NCBI GenBank assembly: GCA_022769545.1
Contig: JALEJS010000012.1
Location: 1 to 62,665 of the forward strand
Direction of reading: 5' to 3'
From: Blautia sp.
GTDB taxonomy: Bacteria > Bacillota > Clostridia > Lachnospirales > Lachnospiraceae
DNA: 62,665 bases
The notes under the pieces are model-generated. The model was not told the origin of the DNA, did not search any database, and was given only the letters and a program-made list of their open reading frames with translations. The translations under genes and the position numbers were made by a program. Below, one piece after another: positions 44,118-53,015 of the stretch (position 1 is the first letter of the stretch; every line of letters starts with the position of its first letter).

Positions 44118-44849
44118 ATGGGTAAAATTTTGGAAATAAAGAATGCGACGAAGCGTTTTGGCGGTCTGGTAGCCAATGAGAATGTTACATTTGATGTGGA
44201 AGAAGGAGAAATCGTCGGTGTGGTTGGACCGAACGGAGCCGGCAAGACAACCCTGTTCAATTCCATCAGCGGTGCCCATCCTCTTACAGAAGGTCATGTG
44301 ATTTTTGATGGAAAAGACATCACCACAATGAAACCCTACGATATCTGTAAACTGGGTATCGGAAGAACCTTCCAGATTCCGCAGTCCCTCATCGAGCTGA
44401 AGGTGTTTGAGAATGTTCTTGTGGGTGCACTCTGCAAAAGAAACAATATGGATGAAGCAATGGCGCATGTGGACAAGGTCCTGGAATTGTGCGGCATTGC
44501 AGACCTGAAATATGAGCTGGCGGGCAAGCTGAACGTTCCCCAGAAAAAGAGACTGGAGATTGCCCGTGCCATGGCAACGGATCCCAAGCTTCTGCTTCTG
44601 GATGAGACAATGGCCGGACTGAATGCCACAGAGCGAAAAGAATCGGTAGAACTGATCAAGAAAATCAATGCCACAGGTGTTTCCATTCTGACCATCGAAC
44701 ATAACATGGACGTAGTTATGAATGTATCCCGCCGGGTAGTTGTACTCGTATCCGGAAAGCTTCTGACAATTGGAACACCGGAAGAGGTTACTTCGAATCC
44801 GGAAGTAATCAGTGCATATCTGGGAGGTGCGAAGGCAGATGGAAAATAA
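44118..44849 (+). CDS. ABC transporter ATPase (LivG-like)
   Basis: The 243-residue ATPase has Walker A GPNGAGKTTL, the LivG-type Q-loop region GIGRTFQIPQSL, and Walker B LLLLDETMAGLN. The signature region reads VPQKKRLEIARAM in place of the usual LSxGQ, so the signature is degenerate (NVPQKKRLE). That is worth noting, because paired LivF has a normal one. Confidence 0.9.
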   Translation: MGKILEIKNATKRFGGLVANENVTFDVEEGEIVGVVGPNGAGKTTLFNSISGAHPLTEGHVIFDGKDITTMKPYDICKLGIGRTFQIPQSLIELKVFENVLVGALCKRNNMDEAMAHVDKVLELCGIADLKYELAGKLNVPQKKRLEIARAMATDPKLLLLDETMAGLNATERKESVELIKKINATGVSILTIEHNMDVVMNVSRRVVVLVSGKLLTIGTPEEVTSNPEVISAYLGGAKADGK

Positions 44850-45561
44850 GAATAAGATTTTAGAAGTGAAAGGATTGGAAGCAGGCTATAACGGAATGTC
44901 TGTTCTTCATGGAATCAATTTTGAAGTTGAGAAGGGAGAAATCCTGGCAATCCTGGGATCCAACGGTGTCGGAAAATCCACCACTCTTCGTGCCATCACA
45001 GGTGTTATCAAACCGATGGCCGGGAAGGTCATCTACAAAGGACAGGATATTACGGGAATGCCTTCCCATAAGCTGGTATCCATGGGTGTCTCCATGGTTC
45101 CGGAAGGACGTATGCTTTTCTCCGGAATGACGGTGGAAGACAACCTGATCATGGGCGCATATCTGGAAAAGGACAAAGCCAAGATCCATGAGCGTCTGAA
45201 GAAAGTGTACAAGATGTTCCCCCGGGTGGAAGAGAGAAAGAAACAGATCGCCGGAACACTGTCCGGAGGTGAGCAGCAGATGGTGGCCATCGCCCGTGGG
45301 CTGATGAGTGATCCGGAGCTGCTGATCCTGGATGAGCCATCCCTTGGTCTGATGCCGAAACTGGTACAGGAGATTTTTGAATTTGTTAAGGAAATTGCAG
45401 CATCCGGCATCACGGTTATTATCGTGGAGCAGAATGCCAACGATACACTTGCCATGTGTGATTACGCATTTGTGGTACAGAATGGTGAAGTGGTAATTGA
45501 AGGAAAAGGAGATGATCTTCTTTCCAATGAAGAAGTTCAGAAGGCATATCTTGGAGGCTGA
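44839..45561 (+). CDS. ABC transporter ATPase (LivF-like)
   Basis: The 240-residue ATPase has Walker A GSNGVGKSTTL, the LivF-type MVPEGRMLFSGMTVEDNL, signature LSGGEQQ and Walker B LLILDEPSLGL. The start at 44839 overlaps livG by 11 bases, with GGGAGGTGCGAAGGCAG upstream. Confidence 0.92.
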   Translation: MENKNKILEVKGLEAGYNGMSVLHGINFEVEKGEILAILGSNGVGKSTTLRAITGVIKPMAGKVIYKGQDITGMPSHKLVSMGVSMVPEGRMLFSGMTVEDNLIMGAYLEKDKAKIHERLKKVYKMFPRVEERKKQIAGTLSGGEQQMVAIARGLMSDPELLILDEPSLGLMPKLVQEIFEFVKEIAASGITVIIVEQNANDTLAMCDYAFVVQNGEVVIEGKGDDLLSNEEVQKAYLGG

Positions 45562-45564
45562 TCG

Positions 45565-47052
45565 ATGAAAGAAGCTGTATATGTGGCGGTGGATGTGGGC
45601 GCTACCGGGATTAAGATGGCAGCGGCGGCATTCCGGAATGGAAAGCTGAAGATCAGGGATATTTATTCCGCCGGCAATCCGCCATATGTGGAGAATGGGC
45701 ACGAGAAGGCAGACATTGCACATATGCTTCAGACGATCCGTGAGGGACTGGACCGGTTCAGCGAAACTTATCGCTGTGTCTCTGTGGGAATCGATACCTA
45801 TGGAAACGGGTACGGAATTCTGGATGAGAACGGGGAACTGATCCAGCTGCCCCATCATTACCGGGACCGGAGAATCGATGGGGTGATGGAACGGGTACAT
45901 AAGCATTTTACGGACTGGCAGCTGTATGAGCAGATGGGAAACTGCCCGATTAAGACACGGGGACTGTTTCATCTGTATCAGGATGTGCTGGAAGATTCCG
46001 GGAATATCCAAAGAGGAAAAGTATTTCTTCCGCTTTCCAGTCTCCTGGAATATCTGCTTACAAAAGAAAAGGGAACCGAGAAAACTATTGCATCGGTGCT
46101 CTATCTTCTGGAAAAAGGCGGAAATGACTGGTGCCGGCCGGTATTCAAAGAGCTGGGAATCCCAACGGAACTGTTTGGTGAGCTGAAGGAACCCGGGTAC
46201 CGGAAAGGCAGTATCACAGAAGAATTTGCCCGCGGAAGTGCGTGGGAAGGGATTCCGGTGTATACCGTGGCAGGACATGATACGGAGTCTGCACTGGCGG
46301 CAGTACCTGGTCTGGATCAGGAAAAGATGTTCATCAGCATGGGCACTTCCTTTATTCTGGGCAGCCGTGTACCGGAACCGGTGGTGACGCCGGACAGCTT
46401 CCGGGAGAAATTCAAGAATATGCGTGGTGTTTTCGGAACCTACTCTCTGTGCAAGGACGTTCCCGGATTCTGGATCCTGGAACGCTGTATGGAAAAATGG
46501 AAGGAAAATGACCCATCCGTAGATTATGCCAGAGTTTGCAGCGAAGTACAGAAAGTAAAAGAAAATCATACATTTATCAATATCAGTGATGACCGGTTCC
46601 GTGTGGCAGAGGAAGATATCCTGAAAACCATTCGGGAGTACTGTGAGGAAACGGGGCAGCAGCAGGTGGAGGGAATGGCCCGGACGGCCCGCTGTCTGTT
46701 CGAGAGCTACGCGCTGTATATCCGGTGGAGTGTGGAGCGGCTTTCTTCGCTGACCGGTATCACTTACCATGAGATTGACGCTATGAATGGAGGAGTAAAA
46801 AATACCCTTCTCCTCCAGATGATTTCTGATGCTGCAGGTATCCCTGTGGTTGCCTGCAGTCCCCTTGCCTCGGCGTACGGAAATCTTCTGATGCAGCTTT
46901 ATGCGTCGGGAGTCCTTACGTCGAAAGAAGAACTGGAACAGGTCTGCTATGATTCCACGCAGCCTGTAAGGTATCAAAGCAATCCGTCCCCTTACTGGGA
47001 TGAGCGCTTGGAATATATGAAAGAAAAAGGATTATTTAAGGAGGTTCAGTAA
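45565..47052 (+). CDS. FGGY-family carbohydrate kinase
   Basis: The 495-residue sugar kinase is of the actin/hexokinase fold. An N-terminal phosphate loop VDVGATGIKMAA, the central AGHDTESALAAVPG, and C-terminal NGGVKNTLLLQMISDA are family motifs. Its best-known relatives phosphorylate rhamnulose or xylulose, but no specificity motif is recognised. It begins three bases after the livF stop, so uptake and phosphorylation are co-expressed. Confidence 0.9.
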   Translation: MKEAVYVAVDVGATGIKMAAAAFRNGKLKIRDIYSAGNPPYVENGHEKADIAHMLQTIREGLDRFSETYRCVSVGIDTYGNGYGILDENGELIQLPHHYRDRRIDGVMERVHKHFTDWQLYEQMGNCPIKTRGLFHLYQDVLEDSGNIQRGKVFLPLSSLLEYLLTKEKGTEKTIASVLYLLEKGGNDWCRPVFKELGIPTELFGELKEPGYRKGSITEEFARGSAWEGIPVYTVAGHDTESALAAVPGLDQEKMFISMGTSFILGSRVPEPVVTPDSFREKFKNMRGVFGTYSLCKDVPGFWILERCMEKWKENDPSVDYARVCSEVQKVKENHTFINISDDRFRVAEEDILKTIREYCEETGQQQVEGMARTARCLFESYALYIRWSVERLSSLTGITYHEIDAMNGGVKNTLLLQMISDAAGIPVVACSPLASAYGNLLMQLYASGVLTSKEELEQVCYDSTQPVRYQSNPSPYWDERLEYMKEKGLFKEVQ

Positions 47053-47055
47053 ATA

Positions 47056-47694
47056 ATGGACAGCAGAATCAAGACAGAGATTATGGACGAACTTATGAGA
47101 GTAGGTTCTGAAATGCAGGATCTGGAGCTTGTAAATACCTTTGAAGGAAATCTTTCTATCAAGGATGGTGACCTGATGTATATCACACCGGGCAGAACCA
47201 GCAAAAAGGCTCTTACCTATGATAATATCTGTGTATTTGACCTGGCAAAGGACGAGCAGATCTGGGGCGGCCGTGCATCCTCGGAAACAAAGATGCATAA
47301 AGGAGCTTATACCGTGAAGGAAGGTGTCAATGCGGCAATTCACTGCCACGCGCCGGTACTGACCAGCTATGCCATTGCAAATAAAAGCATTGAGGTGAAA
47401 TGTCATCCGGAGCTTCTGTTCCATTATCATGATATTCCCTGTGTACCTTACGGGAAACCCGGTTCGGACGAAATTATCGAGAAAGCAAGACCGTACCTTC
47501 TGCACCGCAATCTGGTGCTGATGGCAAACCACGGGGTACTCAGCATTGCGTCTAATCTGGGCCTTGCGTGCCAGAGAATCGTATCCGCAGAAAAGCTTGC
47601 CAAGGAGCTGATCATGGCAAATCTTCTGGGCGGTGTGGTAAACATTCCGGAGACAGAAGTGATTCGTCTGATGGAAAGACCTCTGGATTTATAA
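47056..47694 (+). CDS. Class II (fuculose-phosphate type) aldolase
   Basis: The 212-residue zinc aldolase is of the adducin-like family. The zinc site is seen in HCHAPVL (His pair, about 96-98) and MANHGVLS (third His, about 158). It would split a ketose 1-phosphate from the FGGY kinase to dihydroxyacetone phosphate and an aldehyde. AAGGAGGTTCAGTAAATA lies upstream. Confidence 0.9.
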   Translation: MDSRIKTEIMDELMRVGSEMQDLELVNTFEGNLSIKDGDLMYITPGRTSKKALTYDNICVFDLAKDEQIWGGRASSETKMHKGAYTVKEGVNAAIHCHAPVLTSYAIANKSIEVKCHPELLFHYHDIPCVPYGKPGSDEIIEKARPYLLHRNLVLMANHGVLSIASNLGLACQRIVSAEKLAKELIMANLLGGVVNIPETEVIRLMERPLDL

Positions 47695-47711
47695 AAAGGA
47701 GCAGAAAAAAT

Positions 47712-48584
47712 ATGATTTATTCCAATTTGAACCCACGTACCATGGGAATGAATCACCATTCTTATGAAGAACTGCTGGCGGCAGCCCACAAAAACGGTTT
47801 CGGAGGGATCGAGGTTCCGGCCCATGCCTTCGGAAGTGTGGAAAAAGCCCGTGAAGAAGGAAAACGTCTGGAATCCATGGGAATGAAATGGGGGCTCATG
47901 ATGGCACCCTGTGACATGTACAAGGTCAGTGATGAGGAGTTTGATCAGGCGGTGGAACAGTGGGCCAGATGGCTGGAGCGTGCCAGAGCGGCAGGCTGTA
48001 CCAGAGCTTACAATCATTTCTGGCCAGGTTCGGATACCAGAGATTTCCAGGAGAATTTTGAATGGCATCACAGGCGTCTGGCGAGAATCTTCCATATTAT
48101 GAAAGAAAACGGGATTCAGTATGGCCTGGAATTTATGGGAGCACAGACCGTCTGTGACGAATTTCAGTATCCGTTTCTGCGCACCTTAAGCGGAACGATG
48201 GCTCTTGCTGACAGCGTAAGTCATGAGATCGGTTTCGTCTTTGACGGGATTCACTGGTATACATCCGGAGCAAAAAAAGAAGATCTGTATCTCTGTCTGA
48301 ATAATATGGATCGAATTGTAAATCTTCATCTGGACGATGCATATCCGGGACGTACGGCTCTGGAGCAAAAAGACCGCGAGCGGGCGATGCCCAATGAGAC
48401 CGGGGCGATTGACTCCACAGAGATTGTCCGTCTGTTCCATCAGCACGGATATGAAGGACCGGTGATCGTGGAGCCCATGTCACCTACGACAGACCGGTAT
48501 GAAAAAATGGATCTGGATGAAGCGGTTAAGGAAGCTGCGCACTGCCTGAATGGGATATTCAAAGAAGCAGGCGTCTTCATATAA
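47712..48584 (+). CDS. Sugar phosphate isomerase/epimerase-type TIM barrel
   Basis: The 290-residue protein is of the xylose-isomerase-like TIM barrel family. Likely metal ligands occur at GLEFMG (Glu), FDGIHW (Asp), NLHLDD (His) and IVEPMSP (Glu). The start at 47712 follows AAAAGGAGCAGAAAAAAT. It probably converts the imported aldose to the ketose used by the kinase, or epimerises it. It is only distantly similar to the TIM-barrel protein at 17229. Confidence 0.87.
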   Translation: MIYSNLNPRTMGMNHHSYEELLAAAHKNGFGGIEVPAHAFGSVEKAREEGKRLESMGMKWGLMMAPCDMYKVSDEEFDQAVEQWARWLERARAAGCTRAYNHFWPGSDTRDFQENFEWHHRRLARIFHIMKENGIQYGLEFMGAQTVCDEFQYPFLRTLSGTMALADSVSHEIGFVFDGIHWYTSGAKKEDLYLCLNNMDRIVNLHLDDAYPGRTALEQKDRERAMPNETGAIDSTEIVRLFHQHGYEGPVIVEPMSPTTDRYEKMDLDEAVKEAAHCLNGIFKEAGVFI

Positions 48585-48585
48585 G

Positions 48586-48612
48586 GTCTGTCTGTTTCCT
48601 GCAGAACAGACG
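48586..48612 (+). promoter_or_regulatory. Intercistronic hairpin before the binding-protein gene
   Basis: GTCTGT pairs with ACAGAC around a short loop (about 48586-48610), with no T run after it. Such a hairpin may protect the downstream binding-protein mRNA from 3' decay and allow its higher expression. Confidence 0.4.
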
Positions 48613-48652
48613 ACAAACACAAAAAAGATAATGTATTTAAGGAGGAAAAAAC

Positions 48653-49924
48653 ATGAAAAGAAAACTTGTAGCACTGACGATGGCAGCAGTTATGGCACTT
48701 GGTATGGTTCCGACAACCGTAATGGCAGAAGCAGAAGAAACCATTAAAATCGGATTCCTTACCCCGATGTCCGGAGCAAATGCAACTTATGGTCTGCAGG
48801 TTAAGGCCGCAGGCGAAATGATGGCAGATGTCATCAACGAGGCACATCCGGAGATGGCCACTGCTCTGGCAGCAGAAGCAGGCCTTCCAAACCTGAATGG
48901 AGCAAAAATTGAGCTGGTATTTGCAGATTCCAAGCAGGATCCGACAACTGCAACATCCGAAGCAAAACGTCTGATCACTGAGGAAGGTGTTGTAGCTTTA
49001 ACCGGACAGTACACAAGTGCTGTTACAAAAGCTGTTGCCGTTGTAACAGAGACCTACGGTATCCCGCTTCTGACAGCAGGTTCCTCTCCTTCTCTGACAG
49101 ACCCGGAAACCGGACTGGAATGGTATTTCCGTTTCGGACCGAACGACAATACATATATCGAAGACGCATTTAAATATCTGACCGAGCTGAATGAAAGCGG
49201 AAAAGCAGATGCAAAGACCATCGCACTGGTATCTGAGGATACGGAGTTTGGTGCAAACATCCGTCTTTCCGAGCAGACACTGGCAGAAAAATATGGATTC
49301 GAAATTGTAGAAGATATTTCCTATTCCGCATCCGCAACAAACGTATCTGCTGAGGTTCTGAAGATCAAGACAGCAGATCCTGATGTCATCTTTATGTCAT
49401 CCTATTCTTCTGATGCGATTCTGTATCTGAAAACCTTCAAAGAGCAGAACTATGTTCCGAAAATGCTCCTTGGACAGCGCGGCGGCTTCGTTCAGACAGA
49501 CTTCCTGGATACCATGGCTGGTGATACCGAATATATCTGCACAACATCAGGATGGTCCGCAGACATTGATACCGATGCATCCAAACAGCTTGTAGAATAC
49601 TATAAAGAATTCACTCCGGACGGCGCTGAACTGAGCGAAGGTCATGTAAAAGATATGATCAACCTGCAGCTTCTTGCAATTGCAATCAACCAGGCAGGAA
49701 CAACAGATGCAGAGGCAATCAGAGACGCACTTCGCAATCTGGATGTTGATACCGCTACACTCCCGATTCCGTGGGAAGGCATTGAAATTGACGAGTACGG
49801 CCAGAACGTAAAAGCAAACTCCTTCGTAGTACAGATGAAGGACGGCGCTTATCAGACTGTATATCCGTTTGCAAATGCAACAATCGAGACAACTTACCCG
49901 ATGCCAAACTGGGACGAAAGATAA
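48653..49924 (+). CDS. ABC transporter substrate-binding protein (LivK-like)
   Basis: The 423-residue secreted binding protein is of the Leu/Ile/Val family. The signal peptide ends near VMA-EAEE (about 25), and IKIGFLTPMSGANATYG begins the first lobe. The hinge region GSSPSLTDPETG sits where the ligand-binding serines lie in LivK. There is no lipobox cysteine, so anchoring in this Gram-positive cell is unclear. It belongs to the transport operon, separated from the permease genes by three enzymes. A strong AAGGAGGAAAAAAC site precedes it. Confidence 0.9.
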   Translation: MKRKLVALTMAAVMALGMVPTTVMAEAEETIKIGFLTPMSGANATYGLQVKAAGEMMADVINEAHPEMATALAAEAGLPNLNGAKIELVFADSKQDPTTATSEAKRLITEEGVVALTGQYTSAVTKAVAVVTETYGIPLLTAGSSPSLTDPETGLEWYFRFGPNDNTYIEDAFKYLTELNESGKADAKTIALVSEDTEFGANIRLSEQTLAEKYGFEIVEDISYSASATNVSAEVLKIKTADPDVIFMSSYSSDAILYLKTFKEQNYVPKMLLGQRGGFVQTDFLDTMAGDTEYICTTSGWSADIDTDASKQLVEYYKEFTPDGAELSEGHVKDMINLQLLAIAINQAGTTDAEAIRDALRNLDVDTATLPIPWEGIEIDEYGQNVKANSFVVQMKDGAYQTVYPFANATIETTYPMPNWDER

Positions 49925-49974
49925 GCATAACACAGAAATAATAAAAAAATAAAATTAAAAAGAGGTATAATACA

Positions 49975-50802
49975 ATGTTAATGACACTGGACGAATTGTT
50001 ACCGCAATACATAAACAAAGATGTCGCTGTTGGCGCTTTTAATCTGGCAGTATTTCCGGATATTCCGACGCTGATCGCCGCAGCAGAAGAAATGAATGCT
50101 CCGATCATTCTGCAGGCAAGTCCGATGGTTTCTGAATTTATCGGATACGATTACTGGGGCATGATTGCCAGAGAGATGGCGAACAGAGCTTCTGTTCCGG
50201 TTGTCATGCATCTGGATCACGCAAATAATACAGAGGCAATCTGGAAGGCTCTGGATGCGGGATACTCATCTGTAATGTTTGACGGATCTCAGCTTCCTTT
50301 CGAAGAAAACGTGCGCATTACACAGGAAGTTGTGGAGCGTGCGAAAAAATATGGGGCTTCTGTAGAAGCAGAGATCGGTTCTGTGGCATACCTGGGCAGA
50401 GATACGCATAAGGATCAGCTTACGGATCCAAAGGAAGCAGCAGCATTTGCAGATGCTTCCGGATGCAGCTGTCTGGCCGTATCGGTAGGAACCACACATA
50501 TGATGAGAACCCAGACTGCAAATATTCATTTTGATCTTCTGGAAGAGATCCAGAATGAAGTAAAAGTACCTCTTGTCATTCACGGCTCTACCGGACTTCC
50601 GGATGATCAGCTGCAGAAATTGCGCGCTTCCCATGTATGTAAGGTAAACATCGGTACTGCACTGCGAGTGGCATTTGACAAAGGTCTTCGTGCAGAGCTT
50701 GCAGAGCGTCCCAATGATTACGTATACTGTAAATTGCTGCAGCGTCCGTTGAACGACGAAAAAGAAGTTGTGAAACATAAAATGAGACAGCTTGGATTTT
50801 AA
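49975..50802 (+). CDS. Class II fructose-bisphosphate-type aldolase (second)
   Basis: The 275-residue zinc aldolase has HLDHANN (catalytic Asp and zinc His), SVEAEIGSV, GTTHMM (second zinc His) and HGSTGLPDD (third). It is the last gene of the operon, 50 bases after the binding-protein gene. One pathway with two different aldolases suggests that the second acts on a product of the first steps or on a different ketose phosphate. Confidence 0.88.
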   Translation: MLMTLDELLPQYINKDVAVGAFNLAVFPDIPTLIAAAEEMNAPIILQASPMVSEFIGYDYWGMIAREMANRASVPVVMHLDHANNTEAIWKALDAGYSSVMFDGSQLPFEENVRITQEVVERAKKYGASVEAEIGSVAYLGRDTHKDQLTDPKEAAAFADASGCSCLAVSVGTTHMMRTQTANIHFDLLEEIQNEVKVPLVIHGSTGLPDDQLQKLRASHVCKVNIGTALRVAFDKGLRAELAERPNDYVYCKLLQRPLNDEKEVVKHKMRQLGF

Positions 50803-50816
50803 AGAAGATGATTCGT

Positions 50817-50855
50817 ATCGGCAGGTGAGATGCTCATCTGCCGATATGTTTCTTT
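50817..50855 (+). terminator. Terminator of the ABC-transporter sugar operon
   Basis: TATCGGCAGGTGAG pairs with CTCATCTGCCGATA around ATG and is followed by TGTTTCTTT. The dispersed palindromic repeat copy 2 begins directly after it. Confidence 0.85.
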
Positions 50856-50856
50856 A

Positions 50857-50916
50857 TTTCATAGGAAATTCCTTTGGAATTCACCTGTGAAATAAAAAGC
50901 CCTCCGGGCTGAATGC
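50857..50916. repeat. Dispersed palindromic repeat, copy 2
   Basis: This copy has the same arms (TTTCATAGG and CCTGTGAAA), nested GGAATT core and CCCTCCGGGC tail as the copy at 463-522. Both copies sit immediately after a terminator. Confidence 0.7.
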
Positions 50917-50963
50917 ATTAAAACGTGTACAGATACAAAGGGAAAGATTGGAGAAAAAGAAGA

Positions 50964-51899
50964 ATGGAATATTTTGCGGTAATCATTCCGAAACTGATTA
51001 ATTTGCTGCTGCTCCTTCTGGTGGGCGCCTATGCGGCAGGAAGAAAAATTATGACCAGGGAACGTCTGAAGGTCCTGCAGGATCTTTTGATGCAGATTAT
51101 TCTTCCGATCCTGTCCTTCAGCCTTCTGCTGGAGCAGAAGGTGACGTTTATGGATCTGTTGTCTATCAAATGGATGGTGCTGGCGCAGCTTTGCATCTAT
51201 CCGGTGCTGATTCTGGCTGGTGTGATCAGTACCCGACTGGCCGGAATGAAATATCCCCAGAGAAATGTCCACCTGGGCTGTATGATCAGCGGAAATTATG
51301 CGTATGTGGTTCTTCCGCTTCTCTATGCTCTTTATCAGGGGACGCGTGCAACCGTTTATATTCCGATCGGATGCTCTGTGGAAGCACTGGTGATCTGGAC
51401 GCTGGGAATCACATTGTTTACCTGGGGACAGGGAGGACAGGGTCTTTCCGGACTGAAGAAAGCGCTGAATCCGATTACCTATGCGGTACTGCTGGGGTTT
51501 CTTGTAAATTCCATTTCCCTTCCGCTGCCGCATCTGCTGACAGACACCATTGCACAGATCGGTTCTGTGAGCACACCCCTGGGGATGATTTATCTGGGGG
51601 CCAGTCTCTGCTTCATGGACTGGAAAAAGCTGGACAATCTGGGACATGCGCTGCTCTATGTGGCAGGAAAAATGGTACTGGTTCCCTTGCTGGTCTATGT
51701 CGTTGCCAGCCGGTTCTTCCCGGAGACGGAATCCATTGTGCTGATGCTGACCTGTGCGTCTCCTTCCACCACCATTGCCGTTATGATCTCGAGACAATAT
51801 CATCTGGATCCGGACTATGCCGGGGAAATCGTGTCGGTTTCCACTCTGGCATGTGCCGTGACAATCCCGCTGTTGTTTTTCTGCATTGGTTTTTTATAA
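50964..51899 (+). CDS. AEC-family (auxin efflux carrier-like) permease
   Basis: The 311-residue membrane protein has about ten helices in two halves. The N-terminal LINLLLLLLVGAYAAGRK and C-terminal CASPSTTIAVMISRQY are typical of bacterial AEC transporters, often for malate or other organic acids. The start at 50964 follows GGAGAAAAAGAAGA. It lies between the sugar operon and the second DeoR gene, so it may export or import an acid from the same pathway. Confidence 0.87.
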   Translation: MEYFAVIIPKLINLLLLLLVGAYAAGRKIMTRERLKVLQDLLMQIILPILSFSLLLEQKVTFMDLLSIKWMVLAQLCIYPVLILAGVISTRLAGMKYPQRNVHLGCMISGNYAYVVLPLLYALYQGTRATVYIPIGCSVEALVIWTLGITLFTWGQGGQGLSGLKKALNPITYAVLLGFLVNSISLPLPHLLTDTIAQIGSVSTPLGMIYLGASLCFMDWKKLDNLGHALLYVAGKMVLVPLLVYVVASRFFPETESIVLMLTCASPSTTIAVMISRQYHLDPDYAGEIVSVSTLACAVTIPLLFFCIGFL

Positions 51900-51906
51900 A
51901 AACCGT

Positions 51907-51936
51907 TTGACATCCTTCTGAGCGGAATAGTAAAAT
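51907..51936 (+). promoter_or_regulatory. Probable promoter of the second DeoR gene
   Basis: TTGACA (51907-51912), 18 bases and TAAAAT (51931-51936) lie about 100 bases before the start codon. An 'GGAA-rich' leader (AGAAAGGAAGCCGGAAGC) with no clear structure follows. Confidence 0.5.
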
Positions 51937-52035
51937 TAATATAATCGGCAGAAATATCCATTTCTGAGAAGCTATATGGAACTCAGAAAGGAAGCCGGAA
52001 GCTAATTATGAAATTCGGAAAGGAATGAGTGAAAC

Positions 52036-52803
52036 ATGGCGCAGAAGGAACGCCTGGAGATGATCCGACAGTCTGTCCGGAAGAAGAAAAAAGTTTTTGT
52101 TTCGGAGCTCAGCAAGGAACATGGAGTGACTGAGGAGACGATACGAAGAGATCTGGAGAAGCTGGAGAAGGAAAAGCTTGTTACGAGAACCTACGGAGGG
52201 GCGGTTCTGAATATTGAAAAAATAACGGAGCATGTGGACTATGTAAGGCGTTCACAGAAATACAAAGAAGAAAAGATGGCAATCGGCCGTCTGGCCGCAT
52301 CGGTGATCCCGATGAATGCGGCAATTGGTGCGGATGCCAGCTCTACGGTTATGGAGGCAATTGCACTGCTGAAAAACCGGCCGGGTATTACAATTCTGAC
52401 GAATTCTGTTGAAATATTAAAAACACTGGACAATTCTCCGGCCAGTATTATTTCCACGGGAGGAATTGTGAACAAAGGGATGTTCTCCATGCAGGGAAAT
52501 CTGGTCCGAAGAACGTTTAAAGATTATTATGTGGATATTGTACTGATCAGCTGTACCGCTCTGGAAATGGATGGCGGTGTGTTTGATTCCAATGAGGAGG
52601 AGGCAGAGCTGAAGAAGGTGCTGATCGAGCGGGGGCAGAAGATCATCCTGCTGGCAGACCACACAAAGTTTGACAAGGTTGCCTTTGTGCGATTGATGGA
52701 TCTCGCTGATATGGATATGCTTATCACAGATCAGGAGCCTTCGGAAGAGTGGAAAAGCGTTCTCGAGGAAAAAGGTGTGGAGGTTCTTTATCCACAGCAA
52801 TAG
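52036..52803 (+). CDS. DeoR/GlpR-family repressor (second)
   Basis: The 255-residue paralogue of the protein at 41227 starts MAQKERLEMIRQ, has a winged helix VTEETIRRDLEKLE, LVTRTYGGAVLN and a GADASST effector loop. The two share most of the DNA-binding helix, so they may recognise related operators and cross-regulate the two sugar operons. It begins after GGAATGAGTGAAAC, a weak ribosome site. Confidence 0.92.
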   Translation: MAQKERLEMIRQSVRKKKKVFVSELSKEHGVTEETIRRDLEKLEKEKLVTRTYGGAVLNIEKITEHVDYVRRSQKYKEEKMAIGRLAASVIPMNAAIGADASSTVMEAIALLKNRPGITILTNSVEILKTLDNSPASIISTGGIVNKGMFSMQGNLVRRTFKDYYVDIVLISCTALEMDGGVFDSNEEEAELKKVLIERGQKIILLADHTKFDKVAFVRLMDLADMDMLITDQEPSEEWKSVLEEKGVEVLYPQQ

Positions 52804-52829
52804 AAAATGCCATAGAGGTGTACATAAGG

Positions 52830-52863
52830 AAAAATCCGGATGATGCAGTCGTCCGGATTTTTT
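52830..52863 (+). terminator. Terminator after the second DeoR gene
   Basis: AAATCCGGA pairs with TCCGGATTT across TGATGCAGTCG and the T run continues. Confidence 0.9.
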
Positions 52864-52900
52864 ATTTCGTGTAAAATGAATGATATGCCGTAATTATTTC

Positions 52901-52929
52901 TTGCAACAGACTATGGATGGTTTTATAAT
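52901..52929 (+). promoter_or_regulatory. Promoter of the 2022-residue surface protein
   Basis: TTGCAA (52901-52906), 17 bases and TATAAT (52924-52929). The leader of about 80 bases has no riboswitch-like core, in contrast to the surface-protein gene at 19494. Confidence 0.75.
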
Positions 52930-53015
52930 AAACTATATATGAATCAAGGCAGATTTATCGCATGTGACAGCCCGGGAATTGACAGGGATACACGCTGCCG
53001 GAAGGAGAGTTTTAA

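Noticed and set aside
44860..46977. Open frame of 705 codons on the minus strand
   Set aside because: It is antisense to livF and the FGGY kinase, which have clear motifs and ribosome sites. It results from codon bias of the sense genes.
48653..48740. Lipoprotein signal on the LivK-like binding protein
   Set aside because: The signal peptide region contains no cysteine, so the lipobox is absent and it is treated as a secreted protein.
52930..53015. Riboswitch ahead of the 2022-residue surface protein gene
   Set aside because: The leader is about 80 bases, has no match to the cobalamin-type elements seen at 16985-27198 and no terminator.
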